Notes: generated from the letters alone by a model not told the origin. 31,116 nucleotides of DNA from Polytrichum commune (GCA_950295325.1 CATNTY010000044.1:1-31116), one strand, 5' to 3'; counted from the stretch's first letter, positions 1-10,589 are shown. Numbers and translations: made by a program.

Positions 1-1231
1 CAAGCAATGACCACTTTACCAATATCTTTTAGATCTTACCACAAATCCTAGCAACTTACCTACTTTCCACTCCTAAATCTTCACAATGCTAGTAAATCCA
101 CAAATTTAACTATAGCATACCCATATTGGTTTTTTTTGCTTTTGCCATATGGAGGGAAAACAAAATTGTGTCATTCACATGTATGGGAATAGTTAGTGCA
201 CGTGGCTCCAAACAAGCAATCTCTATGATGTGCACCACAAAAATTGAAGAGTGGTGTGAGACATGTTAGTGAGAAATAATACGATTGTGCGATCCCATAA
301 GGTTGTAGAATGTGGTTGAAGAAGTTTGGTGAGATTGTTACATATGAGTAAGCGAGACTGAATTTAATGGATGTTTTGGGTATGTTAGGGTCAATGGGGT
401 TAAGGTATCAATTTAACCAATTTGGTGTTGAAATTTTGTTTATAGGGTTGTAGGGGGTGTTGGAGGGTTGGTATTAGAATGGAATTTTTGCCATAGCCCA
501 AAAAATCCTTTTGTATTAGAGTTAATCTACTTGATGTCCTTGTTTGTTATATATGATTATTTGGTCTTATGATTTGTGGATTGTTGTGGTGGTGGTGTTG
601 ATATCTTGGTATGGGGTTGAATTCATTTGTGTGAATGTCAAGGTGATTTCTATGGCACAAACAATGTCTCTAGTATTCTTTTGTCGAGGTGCCACTGGCC
701 AGTCCGACCCGCCTCTTTTGGTATCAAGTTAAAACTTGTATATTGACTGTGTTCAATTTCCAAAGTGAAGTCCATGAGGACATTTTTGAAAACTGGTATG
801 ATACTAGTGTTTATGAATCTACCTTGACTGCTGGAAGGCATCGAAGTAAGATGACAGTTGAATTGAAAACAACTGATGTATGATAATGTCAGTGGAGAGC
901 ATGGTTTGATTGAGAGCCTCTTTACTGAAGTGGCCATCGCCAACAAGTTGAGAATGCTAAGTCATTAAAGCTGCATAGGATATCTCATTTGAAGTTTGCA
1001 CCCAGAAACTAACTCTCTGCACTCCATGCAATCTGGTGTTGAATCAAAATGCCACCAGGTAGGATGAGGATGAAGTAGTTTGTATATCACCCATAGTGCC
1101 CGCTACGGGAGATTAACAAGGAGCATAGTTTATCGAAATGAGTGCAGAGCTAATGCAGATCTGGGACACCTGTCAAGCCAAAACAGTCAAACTGCTGAGA
1201 ACATCATCAATATCATGATGTCATTGGAGTC
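1..1231. other. Intergenic, no recognised gene
   Basis: AT-rich sequence with GT-rich patches around 540-610. The short open frames here have no recognisable domain and overlap each other on both strands. A stretch at about 718-727 resembles the start of a plant initiator-tRNA primer-binding site, but no pair of long terminal repeats or retroelement protein was seen around it. The last part is the 3' flank of the minus-strand PC-esterase gene, whose polyadenylation site could not be placed. Confidence 0.5.
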
Positions 1232-2620
1232 TCATTGGCAACGGGAGTAACTGTTGATCAGTAATTGTAAAGCAGCCTGGTAAACTGCTTGACTGTAGTG
1301 TATACCATCACGAGTACACTGAGGCCCGCACCGATGGCTTAACTTCTGAATGTCCAATAACATTGCTACACCTTTAGGATGGAGAATCTGACTCTCCTGC
1401 ACCTCCCTTGAGTAAACTTGCAGGTTATATGTTGTCATTTGCTTTTGCTTCACCTCACTTTGCAAGAGGGAAGGTATTAGGGTTGGCAAGCTCATCCAAA
1501 ATATCTGTGGCAACACAAGATCCTTGCTGGGAATAGCACCCTTAACAGCAACATTCTTGTGGTGCATGGGAAGAGAACGAAGCGCTCTCTGCAGCTCTGA
1601 GAGAGAAGATCCATAATGGTTGTGATCACCAACATGTAACATGTGCCAGAGGCCTGCTCCCATAATCAAAACATCGGGGCATACCTGACTCTCGCCAAAT
1701 TCCGACGCCATGGCCGTCAGATTGGCAGCATACGGTGCCCAGACGAACTTCAGGCGCATCTGTTGTTTCTCCAACATGTATTCGAAGTTGCTGTGGCGCT
1801 TGAAAAGCTGAGGTTTCAGCTCTTCGATGGACGGCAAGAGTAGTTCGAGTAGAGCAACAAAGAGGAGACGGGCTTGCGAGTCGCCAGCAACGACGATCCA
1901 TGTCCCTCGTAGCACCTGGATTGCTTCTTCTCTATCGAACTTTTTGAAATGGCATGGAATTCGAAGCTCTTGTTTCCATGTCCAGTCCCAGTTATCCAAG
2001 TCTGTATCATTTAGGGTTACTCTCTCCTCCACATTGACTTCGGTCTTGGAGGACAATCTCTCTGTAAAATATACCTGAGCATTTGTACAAATGCACTATC
2101 CATCAATACTATGAATAACCCGGGTGTCTCACCCAAGAAGGATTCAAAAATATTAATCACAAGGAACACCTTTGAGCTGGACTGCATCAAAAGCCTAAAA
2201 ACCACAGAATCTATACCTCATGCAGCTTAGAGGAGCAATTCAGACCTGAGCTATCCACTATCTATCACAAATGCACTGTCCATCAACACTATGAACTACC
2301 GAAGTGCATCGCCTAAGGAGGATCCAAAAGTTTCAGTCACAAGGAACACCTTTGACATGGATTACATCAAATGCTTAACTCATGAAAATCATTTATTCAC
2401 ATACCTCATACAGCTTAGAGGAACAGTTTAGCACGAGCTTGTCCTCGTGATGATTGACCGACGAAGACTCCTGCACGGGTATCCGGGTCGAATCGACGAC
2501 CAAAGGAGTCACCGAGCGCACGGAAAAGTAGGAAAATGCAAGAATCAAAGTTGCAAGCACGATCAATGCCGCACCACTGAAGAAACCGAGCCGTGTATGC
2601 GTCAGGTGGCGAGCAGCCAT
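1232..2620 (-). CDS. PC-esterase (SGNH/GDSL-like acyl-esterase) membrane-anchored protein
   Basis: Two coding exons, 2620-2405 and 2059-1232, join in phase 0 to give about 347 residues. Exon 1 starts at ATG 2620 (MAARHLTH) and has one hydrophobic segment at about residues 13-32, consistent with a type II Golgi-type signal anchor. Exon 2 carries the SGNH nucleophile block GDSQ (Ser near residue 133, within WIVVAGDSQARLLF) and the C-terminal DxxH block DGIHYS (Asp near 323, His near 326). These two blocks define the PMR5/Cas1p PC-esterase superfamily, whose members O-acetylate or de-acetylate glycans. Substrate cannot be told from sequence. The usual TBL-domain cysteine pattern is not obvious, so this is probably not a canonical TBL protein. 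The donor after exon 1 is GAG|GTATGT. The acceptor that keeps frame is ACAGAG|AGATTG; the nearer ACAG site would shift frame into a stop. The intron holds a duplicated exon end, described separately. Confidence 0.8.
2085..2440. repeat. Tandem duplication spanning the end of PC-esterase exon 1 and its intron
   Basis: Two adjacent diverged copies, about 2085-2255 and 2265-2440. Both contain, in the same order, the words AATGCACT.TCCATCAA, CACAAGGAACACCTTTGA and CTCATRCAGCTTAGAGGA. Read on the minus strand, each copy ends with the exon-1 tail (coding ..LNCSSKLxE) and a GT donor (GAG|GTATGT in the functional copy, GAG|GTATAG in the extra one). The extra copy lies in the intron. With its best acceptor (CTCAG|GT) it would be 29 nt, which breaks the reading frame, so it looks like a relic exon end. 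Confidence 0.75.
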
Positions 2621-3066
2621 GGCAGTTGACAGGAACCTAATCCCACGCTCCTGTTTTCCATCAAGCACACCGAGAACAACCTTACCAAATCAAAACTGGT
2701 GTGAAGTATACGGGTGTTATTCGGTTACTGTTCTCCATCGGACCCCTATATTGGATTGGTGTGTGGTCCGGCGAGGATAATGAATAAACACCATTAAGCA
2801 CATGTTTAGAAGAGATTGGTCTACGTCTTCCAATTTTATTATTACTCCACAGTCGACACTGAACACAATCGGGAAGACCTATGTATTCCGTGAAGGAATC
2901 AACAAACGTGCACTTCGGATAACCATAGCTAAATCAGCAGAGGTCCGAATTTCAATTTCGATTATATTTCATCATAGAGCTGCTAATGTACCACAAATTC
3001 GAAGACGTAAATCTGATCAATAGAAGATGCAAAACAAGCAAAACAAACCAAATAACACCAGCATAC
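2621..3066. other. 5' flank or first intron of the PC-esterase gene
   Basis: No domain-bearing frame is present. On the minus strand an acceptor GGGATTAG|GTTCC at 2637/2636 lies just upstream of ATG 2620 and would join in frame to the putative exon at 3146-3067. Otherwise this is promoter and leader sequence. Confidence 0.35.
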
Positions 3067-3146
3067 CTTAGATCCATACCCTGCATAGCTGCTCTCAGAT
3101 ACTCCGAAACCCTAATGACCTCTCCAAAGCTTCCATCCTCAAGCAT
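3067..3146 (-). other. Possible upstream exon (5' leader or N-terminal extension) of the PC-esterase gene
   Basis: Read on the minus strand, ATG at 3146 opens a frame of 26 codons plus two bases (MLEDGSFGEVIRV... ending QGMDLR) that stops exactly at a strong donor, AAG|GTATGC. Joined to acceptor ATTAG|GTTCC at 2636 it continues in frame through FLSTA into MAARHL. The encoded peptide was not recognised. It could equally be a non-coding leader exon, because an out-of-frame ATG lies just before it. This is an inference from splice signals and phase only. Confidence 0.3.
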
Positions 3147-4256
3147 TCCCTCATTTGAAGTCGCCAAACAAAAATTTCAACATCTGACAGCATTTGTGAA
3201 TGGGAGGATCGAGGTATGGCCCGAGATTGTGAGCAGATACGTACACAAAATTGAAGATGATTTGCTTGGGTAAGTTACATAAGTTCCCTACGATTTCGCA
3301 TCCACAAGTAGGTATTTAATCGAGAAGGCCGGAATGGATGCATTATAGTAAATAATTGGAGCTAGAGGTGATTGATCGAGGAGTCTCGGATCCTTCAAAC
3401 AATGAATTACAAATCGTTCGCGTAATCTTTGCGGAAGAGGATCGCTTACACCGTGGGAGAATCTATGGCCGCGACCAACTTTCCTTCACACAAAGCTTTC
3501 CTTCCGTCACATCCCCTCAAAACAAGAATGAATACATCTCCATCATATCCCCTCCATGTGCACTTGGACTCATATTGTCTTTTTTAATATCATTCGGCTA
3601 TCAATAATGAGGATTTCACCCTTTTTCATGCCAGATAAGGTATGGGTATTTGTTGTTTTTGTCATGTGGTAAGAGACCCAAGGGTGGTTTATGAAATGGG
3701 CCAAATTTTTGCAACCAACCATATCAGTCACATATGTTGTCAATAACCCACTCTTCAAGCAAAGTCCAGTTTCAAATGACTATTGATGTTAAGTGGTCTA
3801 AAAAACGAGCCAAATTTTGGTCTAAGTCAAGTATCCAATCAAATTTTGATCATGTGTGCGATAAGATAATACAAGGGTTAAGCACTCTTGCGACTAGCTG
3901 CTTGTTTTTTAAATCATCCATCTCTATAGGTATAGCATACAAGAAACCTTCGTACTTAGGTACAATCGCCCTAGTTTTAATCTAGTCTAAAACGGTATTA
4001 ACCCAAATAATAACTTGGGTATATAAAGATTCTCCCACATTGACATACCCACCAAATATCAATATTTGACTAGTATTACACTTTTGATATCAGTTGGACA
4101 TGTTTTGTGATAGCATGCATTCATGTATGTACCAGTCCAACATACCTCTAAACATTATAAAAAGAAGAAGTAATGAATGAATACCGATAAGAACAATTTG
4201 GAAACTAAGACACCAAAAATCCGATTTAGTGTGGCATTAAACTGATGTGTCGTGTT
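3147..4256. other. Intergenic, no recognised gene
   Basis: AT-rich sequence on both strands with only short open frames lacking domains. The first few hundred bases may include promoter sequence for the minus-strand PC-esterase transcript. No clear repeat or RNA gene was seen. Confidence 0.4.
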
Positions 4257-4416
4257 CATTGGAGTAGTCTACATAACTTGTCATGTAGCACCAAGTGTCA
4301 GGTGACACCCTCTCTAGTTGCAACTACCCCACGATTACAAGACAACTAAACTAGTGTAGGTGGATGATAATTTATAATGCGGATCACATTAGACCAAATA
4401 GTTAGTGTAGTCCAAT
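4257..4416. repeat. Imperfect inverted repeat, possible small MITE
   Basis: The left end reads CATTGGAGTAGTCTACATAA and the reverse complement of the right end reads CATTGGACTACACTAACTAT, separated to give a 160 bp unit. The match is imperfect and no clear target-site duplication was found, so a miniature transposon is only a suggestion. Confidence 0.35.
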
Positions 4417-5846
4417 GATAAGCTTACCAATTTTGGCTAGTCGATTATCTGGAGTCTCATTTATGCCTTAAAATAACAGAGAATATCCTATCTTATTTCT
4501 CTAAACTGAGTGGTTTCAATTCCAAATTCAATTGGAATTACCTTCGATCAGTTCTCTCCATACATTGTATACTACAGTAGTAGGAGACATTAGAAAGAAA
4601 GATACCCTGTTTTTTAAAATGGTTCAATCTGGAACCCCTCGATCATTAGCACCTTAGTTTAGAGTTTAGGGTTTAGAGTATATTGTTTGCTGGTGGAGAT
4701 GCTTTCATATACTCAAACTTGCTTTGACAAAATCCATGTTTCCAAAATGGGTGAATTGCTAAACTGATGAAACATGTCAACCAATCTGCTATTAATGAAC
4801 TAACAACATATTTTAATAGGTAAATAGGATAGTCCATATATACTATACATAGTTTCGGATGTTGTATAATGCTATTGTAAAATTTCAAGCATAATGTGAT
4901 GTTGAAGTGATCAAACTTTACAAATGTCTCTTGAGATGTGAACACTTCTTGAGATATGAGAAACTACTAGTCAATATCTTGTAATCAAGCTTTTTAAAAG
5001 TGATAGACCCCACACACCAACACACAAGTGCGTCTCGGTCTAGTAAATAAGTCATGTGTGATAGTCAAGGAACTTGAATAGTATATTCAAAGATATTTGC
5101 TTGACATATTCAGATGTTTGCACTTTTTGAATTCCAATATCTCGAAAATAAGTTGTGTTGCGCCTGTTAACATTGGCATTATACAAGATGTTGGACTACT
5201 TGTGAATGTCCATATAGAGTACCATAACATTGTTAAAACTCATATATGCTAACTCTTGTGCATGAATGGACAAAACAAGCTAACTTATTTAAGCTAAGCA
5301 AAAACACTCGTATATGCTAGATTCAATCTTATTGCATATGGAGTCGATCCATTATTTTTGTTGCAATGGCATTCGATTCCTCTTATACGGGTGATCCCAT
5401 GAGGAGTTTAGCAATGTTGTGGAATGTGATTCGAGGTTGTTCTTGTTGATTTGAGGTGCACATCATGCATTGCTCACATGAATTCGTGTACCATGTGAGT
5501 GTTGGTGCTGCCTCACTACTTGAAGTTCGCTCAAAGAAGTAGCTGCTGTGTTCACCAAGCAAACAAATCAAGAGAGAATCCATCAAGGTCCGATGCATAC
5601 ATTGAATCATCTCAATCAAAATTTTAAAATCAACACAAGCATGCCCATAAAAAAATTATGGTGATCGGGCAAGATGGTTGCAGCGAACGGACCCATTCCA
5701 ATATCTCCAAAGCGACGTACCACTCTCGCTGCCACATAGAGGGTATAACAACAAAATTTCAATCGGACAAGACGAACCAAGCTAACATGAACGGTAGCTA
5801 TGGACGGGATTTCTCTCAATGTCATTGTGATGTACCTTAGTGATAC
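4417..5846. other. Intergenic, no recognised gene
   Basis: AT-rich, with no reading frame carrying a known domain. A short stretch of telomere-like words (TTTAGGG, TTTAGAG) occurs around 4656-4680 but has too few units to be an interstitial telomere. Confidence 0.4.
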
Positions 5847-6114
5847 CACTAGTAGAAAACTATACAAAAAAGAACCGCAGTCATTTTCCCATTGCGGTTC
5901 TTTTGACCACCTTGATTTGCAGTTGCTAAACGACTGCAAATTTCAATACCTCTCCAACGGTACATTACAAACCCCCAAATTCCCCAAATTCCAATCGGTA
6001 AACCAAAAAAAAAAAATATATATGCAATCGTTTATTGACTACAAATCAAGGTGGTCAAAAGAACCGCAAAGGGAAAACGACCGCAACTCTTTTTCGCAAT
6101 GTTTTCTAGGAGTG
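5847..6114. mobile_element. CACTA-type MITE with about 90 bp terminal inverted repeats
   Basis: The element is 268 bp. The left end begins CACTAGTAGAAAAC and the reverse complement of the right end begins CACTCCTAGAAAAC, the CACTA(N)NAGAAAA style of plant CMC/En-Spm ends. The two arms stay alignable for about 90 bp, including a 28 bp identical core at about 5895-5925 (TGCGGTTCTTTTGACCACC...). A second, nested perfect 12 bp stem (AAAAGAACCGCA against TGCGGTTCTTTT) lies in the left arm. The flanking triplets are TAC and CAC, a near match for the 3 bp duplication expected of this superfamily. It encodes no protein. The transcript would fold into a long hairpin. Confidence 0.75.
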
Positions 6115-6120
6115 CACCTT

Positions 6121-6206
6121 GATTGATAATTGACTGGCTAACTGACTGGTTGATTGATAATTGACTGACTGACTGACTGACTGACTGGTTGATTGATTGA
6201 TTGATA
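6121..6206. repeat. GACT/GATT tetranucleotide microsatellite
   Basis: Runs of GACT and GATT with interruptions, immediately right of the CACTA-type element and just beyond the stop of the EXORDIUM-CUB gene. In the unspliced reading of that gene it would encode a low-complexity SINQPVSQS-like tail, which supports the spliced 3' end instead. Confidence 0.9.
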
Positions 6207-6225
6207 GATCATGGAAGAATGACGA

Positions 6226-9200
6226 CTAGCCACACAGTGTTGTACCGAACATGTGAGCATACTGCGATTGGAACCAGAAAACTGCAGAAGAAGAATTGAG
6301 TCAGACAACCCATGAACGAACGAATTGTGCCACACGAGACCGATGAAAACCAAATAAAAGATATTAAGTACGAGATGCGCACCAGTGGCGGTGTAGTGCA
6401 TGATGAAACCGGCCGAGATGGGGTTCGGGCTTCGGCCTCCATAGGTGACAAATCTCACGCTAAAATCGCTCCCGGTGGCATTTACCGCGATGTTGGTCCC
6501 GGTTCCGGTCACCTTTTTAATGAGAGCCCCGCTCCTAGTTAGCGTCACGTTCACGTAGTCGAGAGCATCGTAACCAAGAGCCACAGTGGGAAATGTGAAG
6601 GTGATCTTCACCTGGCGGCCGAACGAGAGTCTCCACCGGCAGTCCTGGCCCGGTGCATAGGCTTGCAACCCGACGCCATTGAAGAACAACCCCCTCTGCA
6701 TGGTCCCATTATAAACGTCCCGGGACCTCACTGTGGTGTTTGAACATTGAGCTGCACGATTCATTGTTATAAGTGAGCGCATTATAATAAGAGGATTTGG
6801 GCGAACTGACTCATGTACTCGTTCCTTGTGGGATGCCTAAACCCTTGCTTCCAAGGAATTAGTGTATGGGTTGGTTCGTCCCAGCTGTAAGAAGAGGCCA
6901 CCTATGACACAAGGCGGTAAGGTAGATGATTCTCAAATGATTGTTTTTTTTTCCGACGAGACTGCTCCTCCTAGGATATGAAACGCTTGATTATTATGAG
7001 ATGGTTAGTGAATCTAAATCGAGGCGCCGTGGTTACTCTCCTCGTGATTTTGTTTGAGCTCGTATGAATATCTTGTTCATTGTCGATGTGAAGATGTTTG
7101 TGTTCATTTAATTGTTATATACTGGAGATCCCCCACCCTTATTATGTTGAAGTCCTATTGGGTTTAGAATGATTATTAGATTTTTGAACCATGTAGTTTA
7201 ATCTTGTTTTGACGCATGTCTTCTTGGTGTCTATTGTTGGAGCCACACCTAACCACATACCACTCAAATATAAGTGTCCAATTAAAATACGTGCCGGATC
7301 GAGAATACAATGTTGTGATTTTTGTCACTTACCAAGTGATTTCTCATCCGACTTTCAATTATCCATGACAATATTCTCATGAACAAGTTGATGACAAGAG
7401 AAGGTAGGGTTTTGGCCAACGGATGAACTCATCCATCATCCAAGGCAATATTTGTTCACTCATTCATAAGAAGCGTCATTCGAACAATTACCACAATGAC
7501 ATTAAATACACATATGCCACTAAATATCATATTTAATGTAGCTGCCTTCGATGCCTCGGGGGGCTTCAAAGTTGGATTGTCCATACTCATACAGCTTGAA
7601 TTAATTCACCAATTAATCTACATTCCTCTGGTGTGTTTAAAACTAAACTGAGTATCCCAATTAGTGCATGTTCCTATTTTGGAGTTACGCGGTGCTATAA
7701 CTACTTAATGAGGAAGGAATATTTTACAAAGCAAAGTCAATTATGTTTTGTAATGTCTAAACAACATGTTCAACTTTCATTAGTAAAAAAAGAACTCTTG
7801 AGTAAGACGTTATTGCACTCGTAACTCTAAATAGTAACACTCACTAATTGGGATAAGCGTGTAGTTTCTACCAAATTTAATCACAATTATTTACTCTTCC
7901 TAAACTTGTCCCCGCCACCCCTTGCACTCTACTTTCGTTGCTATCCATGTCTCTTAGCTATTAGTATCTAGGCTCAAATCCACCTTGAAAGGGTGTAGTA
8001 GCCTTTTGACGAAGATGCTATTTATTCATGTTGGTTCTATCCCATATCATGGGATAGAGGCATTGCGGAGATTACCTTTGACCGGTTATAAGGTCGAAGT
8101 TATGCATATCAAAACTTAATGAATAAATTTTGGTGAAATTCAATGAAACCTTAGTGGAAGCTTAGTGAAATTTCCAATTCAATATGAAATGAGCTAATAA
8201 TTTAAAATAGTAAATTTTAACATGTCATTTTAGACCAGAACCTCTCGTAGCAAAGTTGAGTTCCTTTGTTTCTTTAAGTGCCGCGAATCTATCTATCTAT
8301 CTATCTATCTATTAAACCCCCCCCCCCTACCTTTCAACCCATTACCAATGCACACAACAGCTATGATCGGGAGAACCGGCAGTTAGTTACAGATGAACCG
8401 GTTGAAGTTCAAGACTTCAGAGAATTACCGATCACGTTAGAGGAATTCATGGAATATACCTCAAATTAATATAGAAAAACCTAAGGATGTCAACATGTAA
8501 CCGGTTGGACTTGCAAACACTAGGAAGGATCTCAACCGATTATGCCCAAAAATCTCCCCGATCACTGCACAACAGTATAGTGATTGTGGGGAATTTGATT
8601 GTCATCCAAGTGCAGATGAATTGCGCGCTTGAAACGTACCTTCGGGTTGCAAAACGCAACCTTTATTGGCCAAACTCCAGATCTTCTGAACCATGAACTG
8701 CGACCCGCGGACCCCATATTGATTGAATATCACACCCGTTGTGGGATCCGTCAACGAGCGCGGGGGATCCCCGGCCGCCGGGGCGCTACCGATAGATGCA
8801 CAATCGCCGCTGGAGGAATTGAAGTCGGGGTATAGATCCGGAAGCCCACAATACCACCACTCATCCGCGACGAAGTTGTAGGCGCAGAGGTCCGCGATCT
8901 CGCTATTCTCGGCCGTGTCGTCTAGCCACGCCGGCATCGACCCCGGATACGGGTCGGCCACGAGCTCCAGTAGCTCGTGCATCATGACGTTGATGGCGGT
9001 GTCGAGGGCGCCGCTCGACGACACGACGTGGTTCGGGGGGGTCCCGGGCAGGGCGGCGTTGAAAATGTTGCACCCCTGGAACAGCGACGCGGGCATTGGG
9101 ATGAAGGAGTAGATCAAATTGTTCAGCGTGCTGCTGCAGTTGGCGGGGGAGCTGCCGACCTGGACACACACGCTGCTGTGGTACCCGCAGTACCCGGTGC

Positions 9201-10421
9201 TGGTGTCGGAAAACGTGATGTCGGAGGCCGTCAGCACAAAGTAGATGCCTTGCTCCAAATCGATCGGCAAGTTGCCCGCGTTGATTTGTTTGACGATGAT
9301 CGAGAACGGGTCGTTTCCCGCGTTGATGGTCTTGTTTGTGGTTAATCCGTCGTCCACCTCCTTTGCCACCGTTACGTTGTTGCCCACGTATTGACGGGTC
9401 TGGTTGGCTGGTTGCTGGTAGTAGTTCATCATCACCTTCCAGAGATTACTCAGGTTCGGAAACTGGTCGATTGTCACGTTCGGGGTGAGCGAAGAAAGAG
9501 CAGTTTTGATCACACCCTTCTCGTTTGCCGCCCAGGAACCATACCAAACGATGTAGATGTGGATAGGTTTCGTCATGACCTGCCACCACCCATAAAAATG
9601 CATCACAATGTGACATACCATGAGCATCATATACACTGACATTGGCAAAATCGCAGAGTCTCTTGACGCCCTCCACAAGCAACCAAAATTTCCTGTAGAA
9701 TCCATATATGCATGCATGAAATAAATCCACCTCACTCAGAGCTCGTAAATATCTCACAATTTTAATGGCTCAACACTCTTTGCCTTGAAAACAACCAAAC
9801 AAGCAAACCAAAGAAAACAACAGGGCACGTCAACACCTAGAATCCCCGTGAAACACTGAAAATTCTCTCGTTCTCAGAAGAGACCACCTTTGACAACATG
9901 CAATTTATACAGCACTGGACCTGTAGGTTGGCTCCAATAGCCTGTGCCGCATTCAAATATATTATATATCAAGCTCGCCCAAGGGGCATTCGACAGCTCT
10001 CATTCACGCCAGCCCCCAGTTGGCATCATATCTCTCTCCATCCTGGCAATGTTATTCATGCGCAAAGTGGCCAAAAAGTTGGGAACAACGACGTGTCAAC
10101 ATGTTAGATTGTTGATTGAGAATTTGAACTCACCAGACCACCTTGGTATTTGAAGTTGATAATGGGTGGCCTGTATCTGGCAGCAGAATCAAATCCTGGA
10201 GTTCCACTCAATATCGGTCCAGGAGCTGTAACAGGCAAAATGTTAACAGGAACCTGGTGTGTGGAATTTTTATGCTCAGAAACTACTACAGTTTCCCGAG
10301 AATCATCAAGTGTTAATCCGGTGCATGTGGAAGCAGCTCCCAAGACTATGAAAGTAACCAAAACTATTAATGCAGTCGTCGATGCACATGTCAAATGCTT
10401 TGCTGTCGATGAGAGTGCCAT
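6226..10421 (-). CDS. EXORDIUM-like (PHI-1 family) secreted protein with C-terminal CUB-like domain
   Basis: Predicted exons are 10421-10134, 9579-8640, 6751-6383 and 6281-6226, about 550 residues. Exon 1 (MALSSTAKHL..) has a hydrophobic signal peptide (TALIVLVTFIVLGAA). It ends in FKYQGGL and joins in phase 0 to VMTKPIHIYIVWYGSW, the conserved entry of the phosphate-induced protein 1 (EXO) domain. That domain runs to about residue 408 and includes an HELLE motif (EXO proteins have HELAE), ADLC and the final IWSLANKGC. Exon 2 ends CCCGAAG|GTACGT in phase 1. Exon 3 starts TGCAG|CT and encodes a CUB-like fold: YAPGQDCRWRLSFG, ITFTFPTVALGYDALDYV, FSVRFVTYGG and GFIMHYTA. The last intron (weak donor ACTG|GTGCGC, good acceptor TTCTTCTTCTGCAG) is less certain. 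EXO proteins act in the apoplast in brassinosteroid- and carbon-dependent growth. Unspliced reading past exon 2 would stop at 8602, giving an EXO-only form. The CUB exon could also belong to a separate gene. Confidence 0.75.
7110..7545. repeat. Old dispersed repeat inside intron 2 of the EXORDIUM-CUB gene
   Basis: Two segments resemble sequence elsewhere in the window. About 7165-7280 (ACACCTAACC..., CCACTCAAA) resembles 15470-15570. About 7315-7545 (GTCACTTAC, CATGACAATATT, GGATGAACT, AATATCATATTTA) resembles 13905-14045 and 14825-15085. The copies are strongly diverged. No coding potential or clear ends were found, so the element type is unknown. Confidence 0.5.
8037..8057. repeat. Perfect short palindrome
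   Basis: CTATCCCAT, a three-base loop, then ATGGGATAG: a 9 bp perfect stem inside intron 2 of the EXORDIUM-CUB gene. No function is evident. Confidence 0.6.
8287..8327. repeat. ATCT microsatellite followed by an 11-base C tract
   Basis: About six ATCT units (8287-8312), a short spacer, then eleven consecutive C (8317-8327). It lies in intron 2 of the EXORDIUM-CUB gene. Confidence 0.9.
8361..8567. mobile_element. hAT-type MITE, copy 1
   Basis: The element is 207 bp. The left end reads CTATGATCGGGAGAACC and the reverse complement of the right end reads CAGTGATCGGGGAGA. It is flanked on both sides by the perfect 8 bp duplication CACAACAG (8353-8360 and 8568-8575). An 8 bp target duplication and a CAGTG-type terminus are hallmarks of the hAT superfamily. 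The body is closely related to the copy at 17052-17277, including the repeated word ACCGGTTG. It has no coding capacity and sits in intron 2 of the EXORDIUM-CUB gene, near exon 2. Confidence 0.88.
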
Positions 10422-10581
10422 CGTTCTGCACAACGAATTCGACAATGAACGTCACTAAAAGAAATCATGTCCCTTGCAACTTATTCATTGCACCTGCGAG
10501 CTGAAAAAACTGTAGATTAATTAATCTGGATGCAGGGTGTCCGAAAACCGCAATCAAAAACCTGCGGTTGGCCACCGACTT

Positions 10582-10589
10582 TATTTATA
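10582..10589 (-). promoter_or_regulatory. Candidate TATA box of the EXORDIUM-CUB gene
   Basis: TATAAATA on the minus strand, about 160 bases upstream of ATG 10421. This would give a leader of roughly 130 bases, a normal spacing for a plant promoter. No transcription start data are available. Confidence 0.4.

Noticed and set aside
718-727. Primer-binding-site-like word GGTATCAAG, suggesting an LTR retrotransposon
   Set aside because: Only a partial match, with no paired long terminal repeats, polypurine tract or retroelement protein nearby.
4656-4680. Telomere-like TTTAGGG words
   Set aside because: Only one exact unit with degenerate neighbours; AAACCCTA-type words are common in plant promoters and introns.
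8903-9169. Minus-strand frame inside the EXORDIUM exon
   Set aside because: It is a shadow of the EXO coding frame; arginine-rich composition comes from the GC-rich exon read in another frame.
8977-9345. Plus-strand 122-codon frame opposite the EXORDIUM exon
   Set aside because: Antisense shadow; the EXO motifs on the minus strand are decisive.
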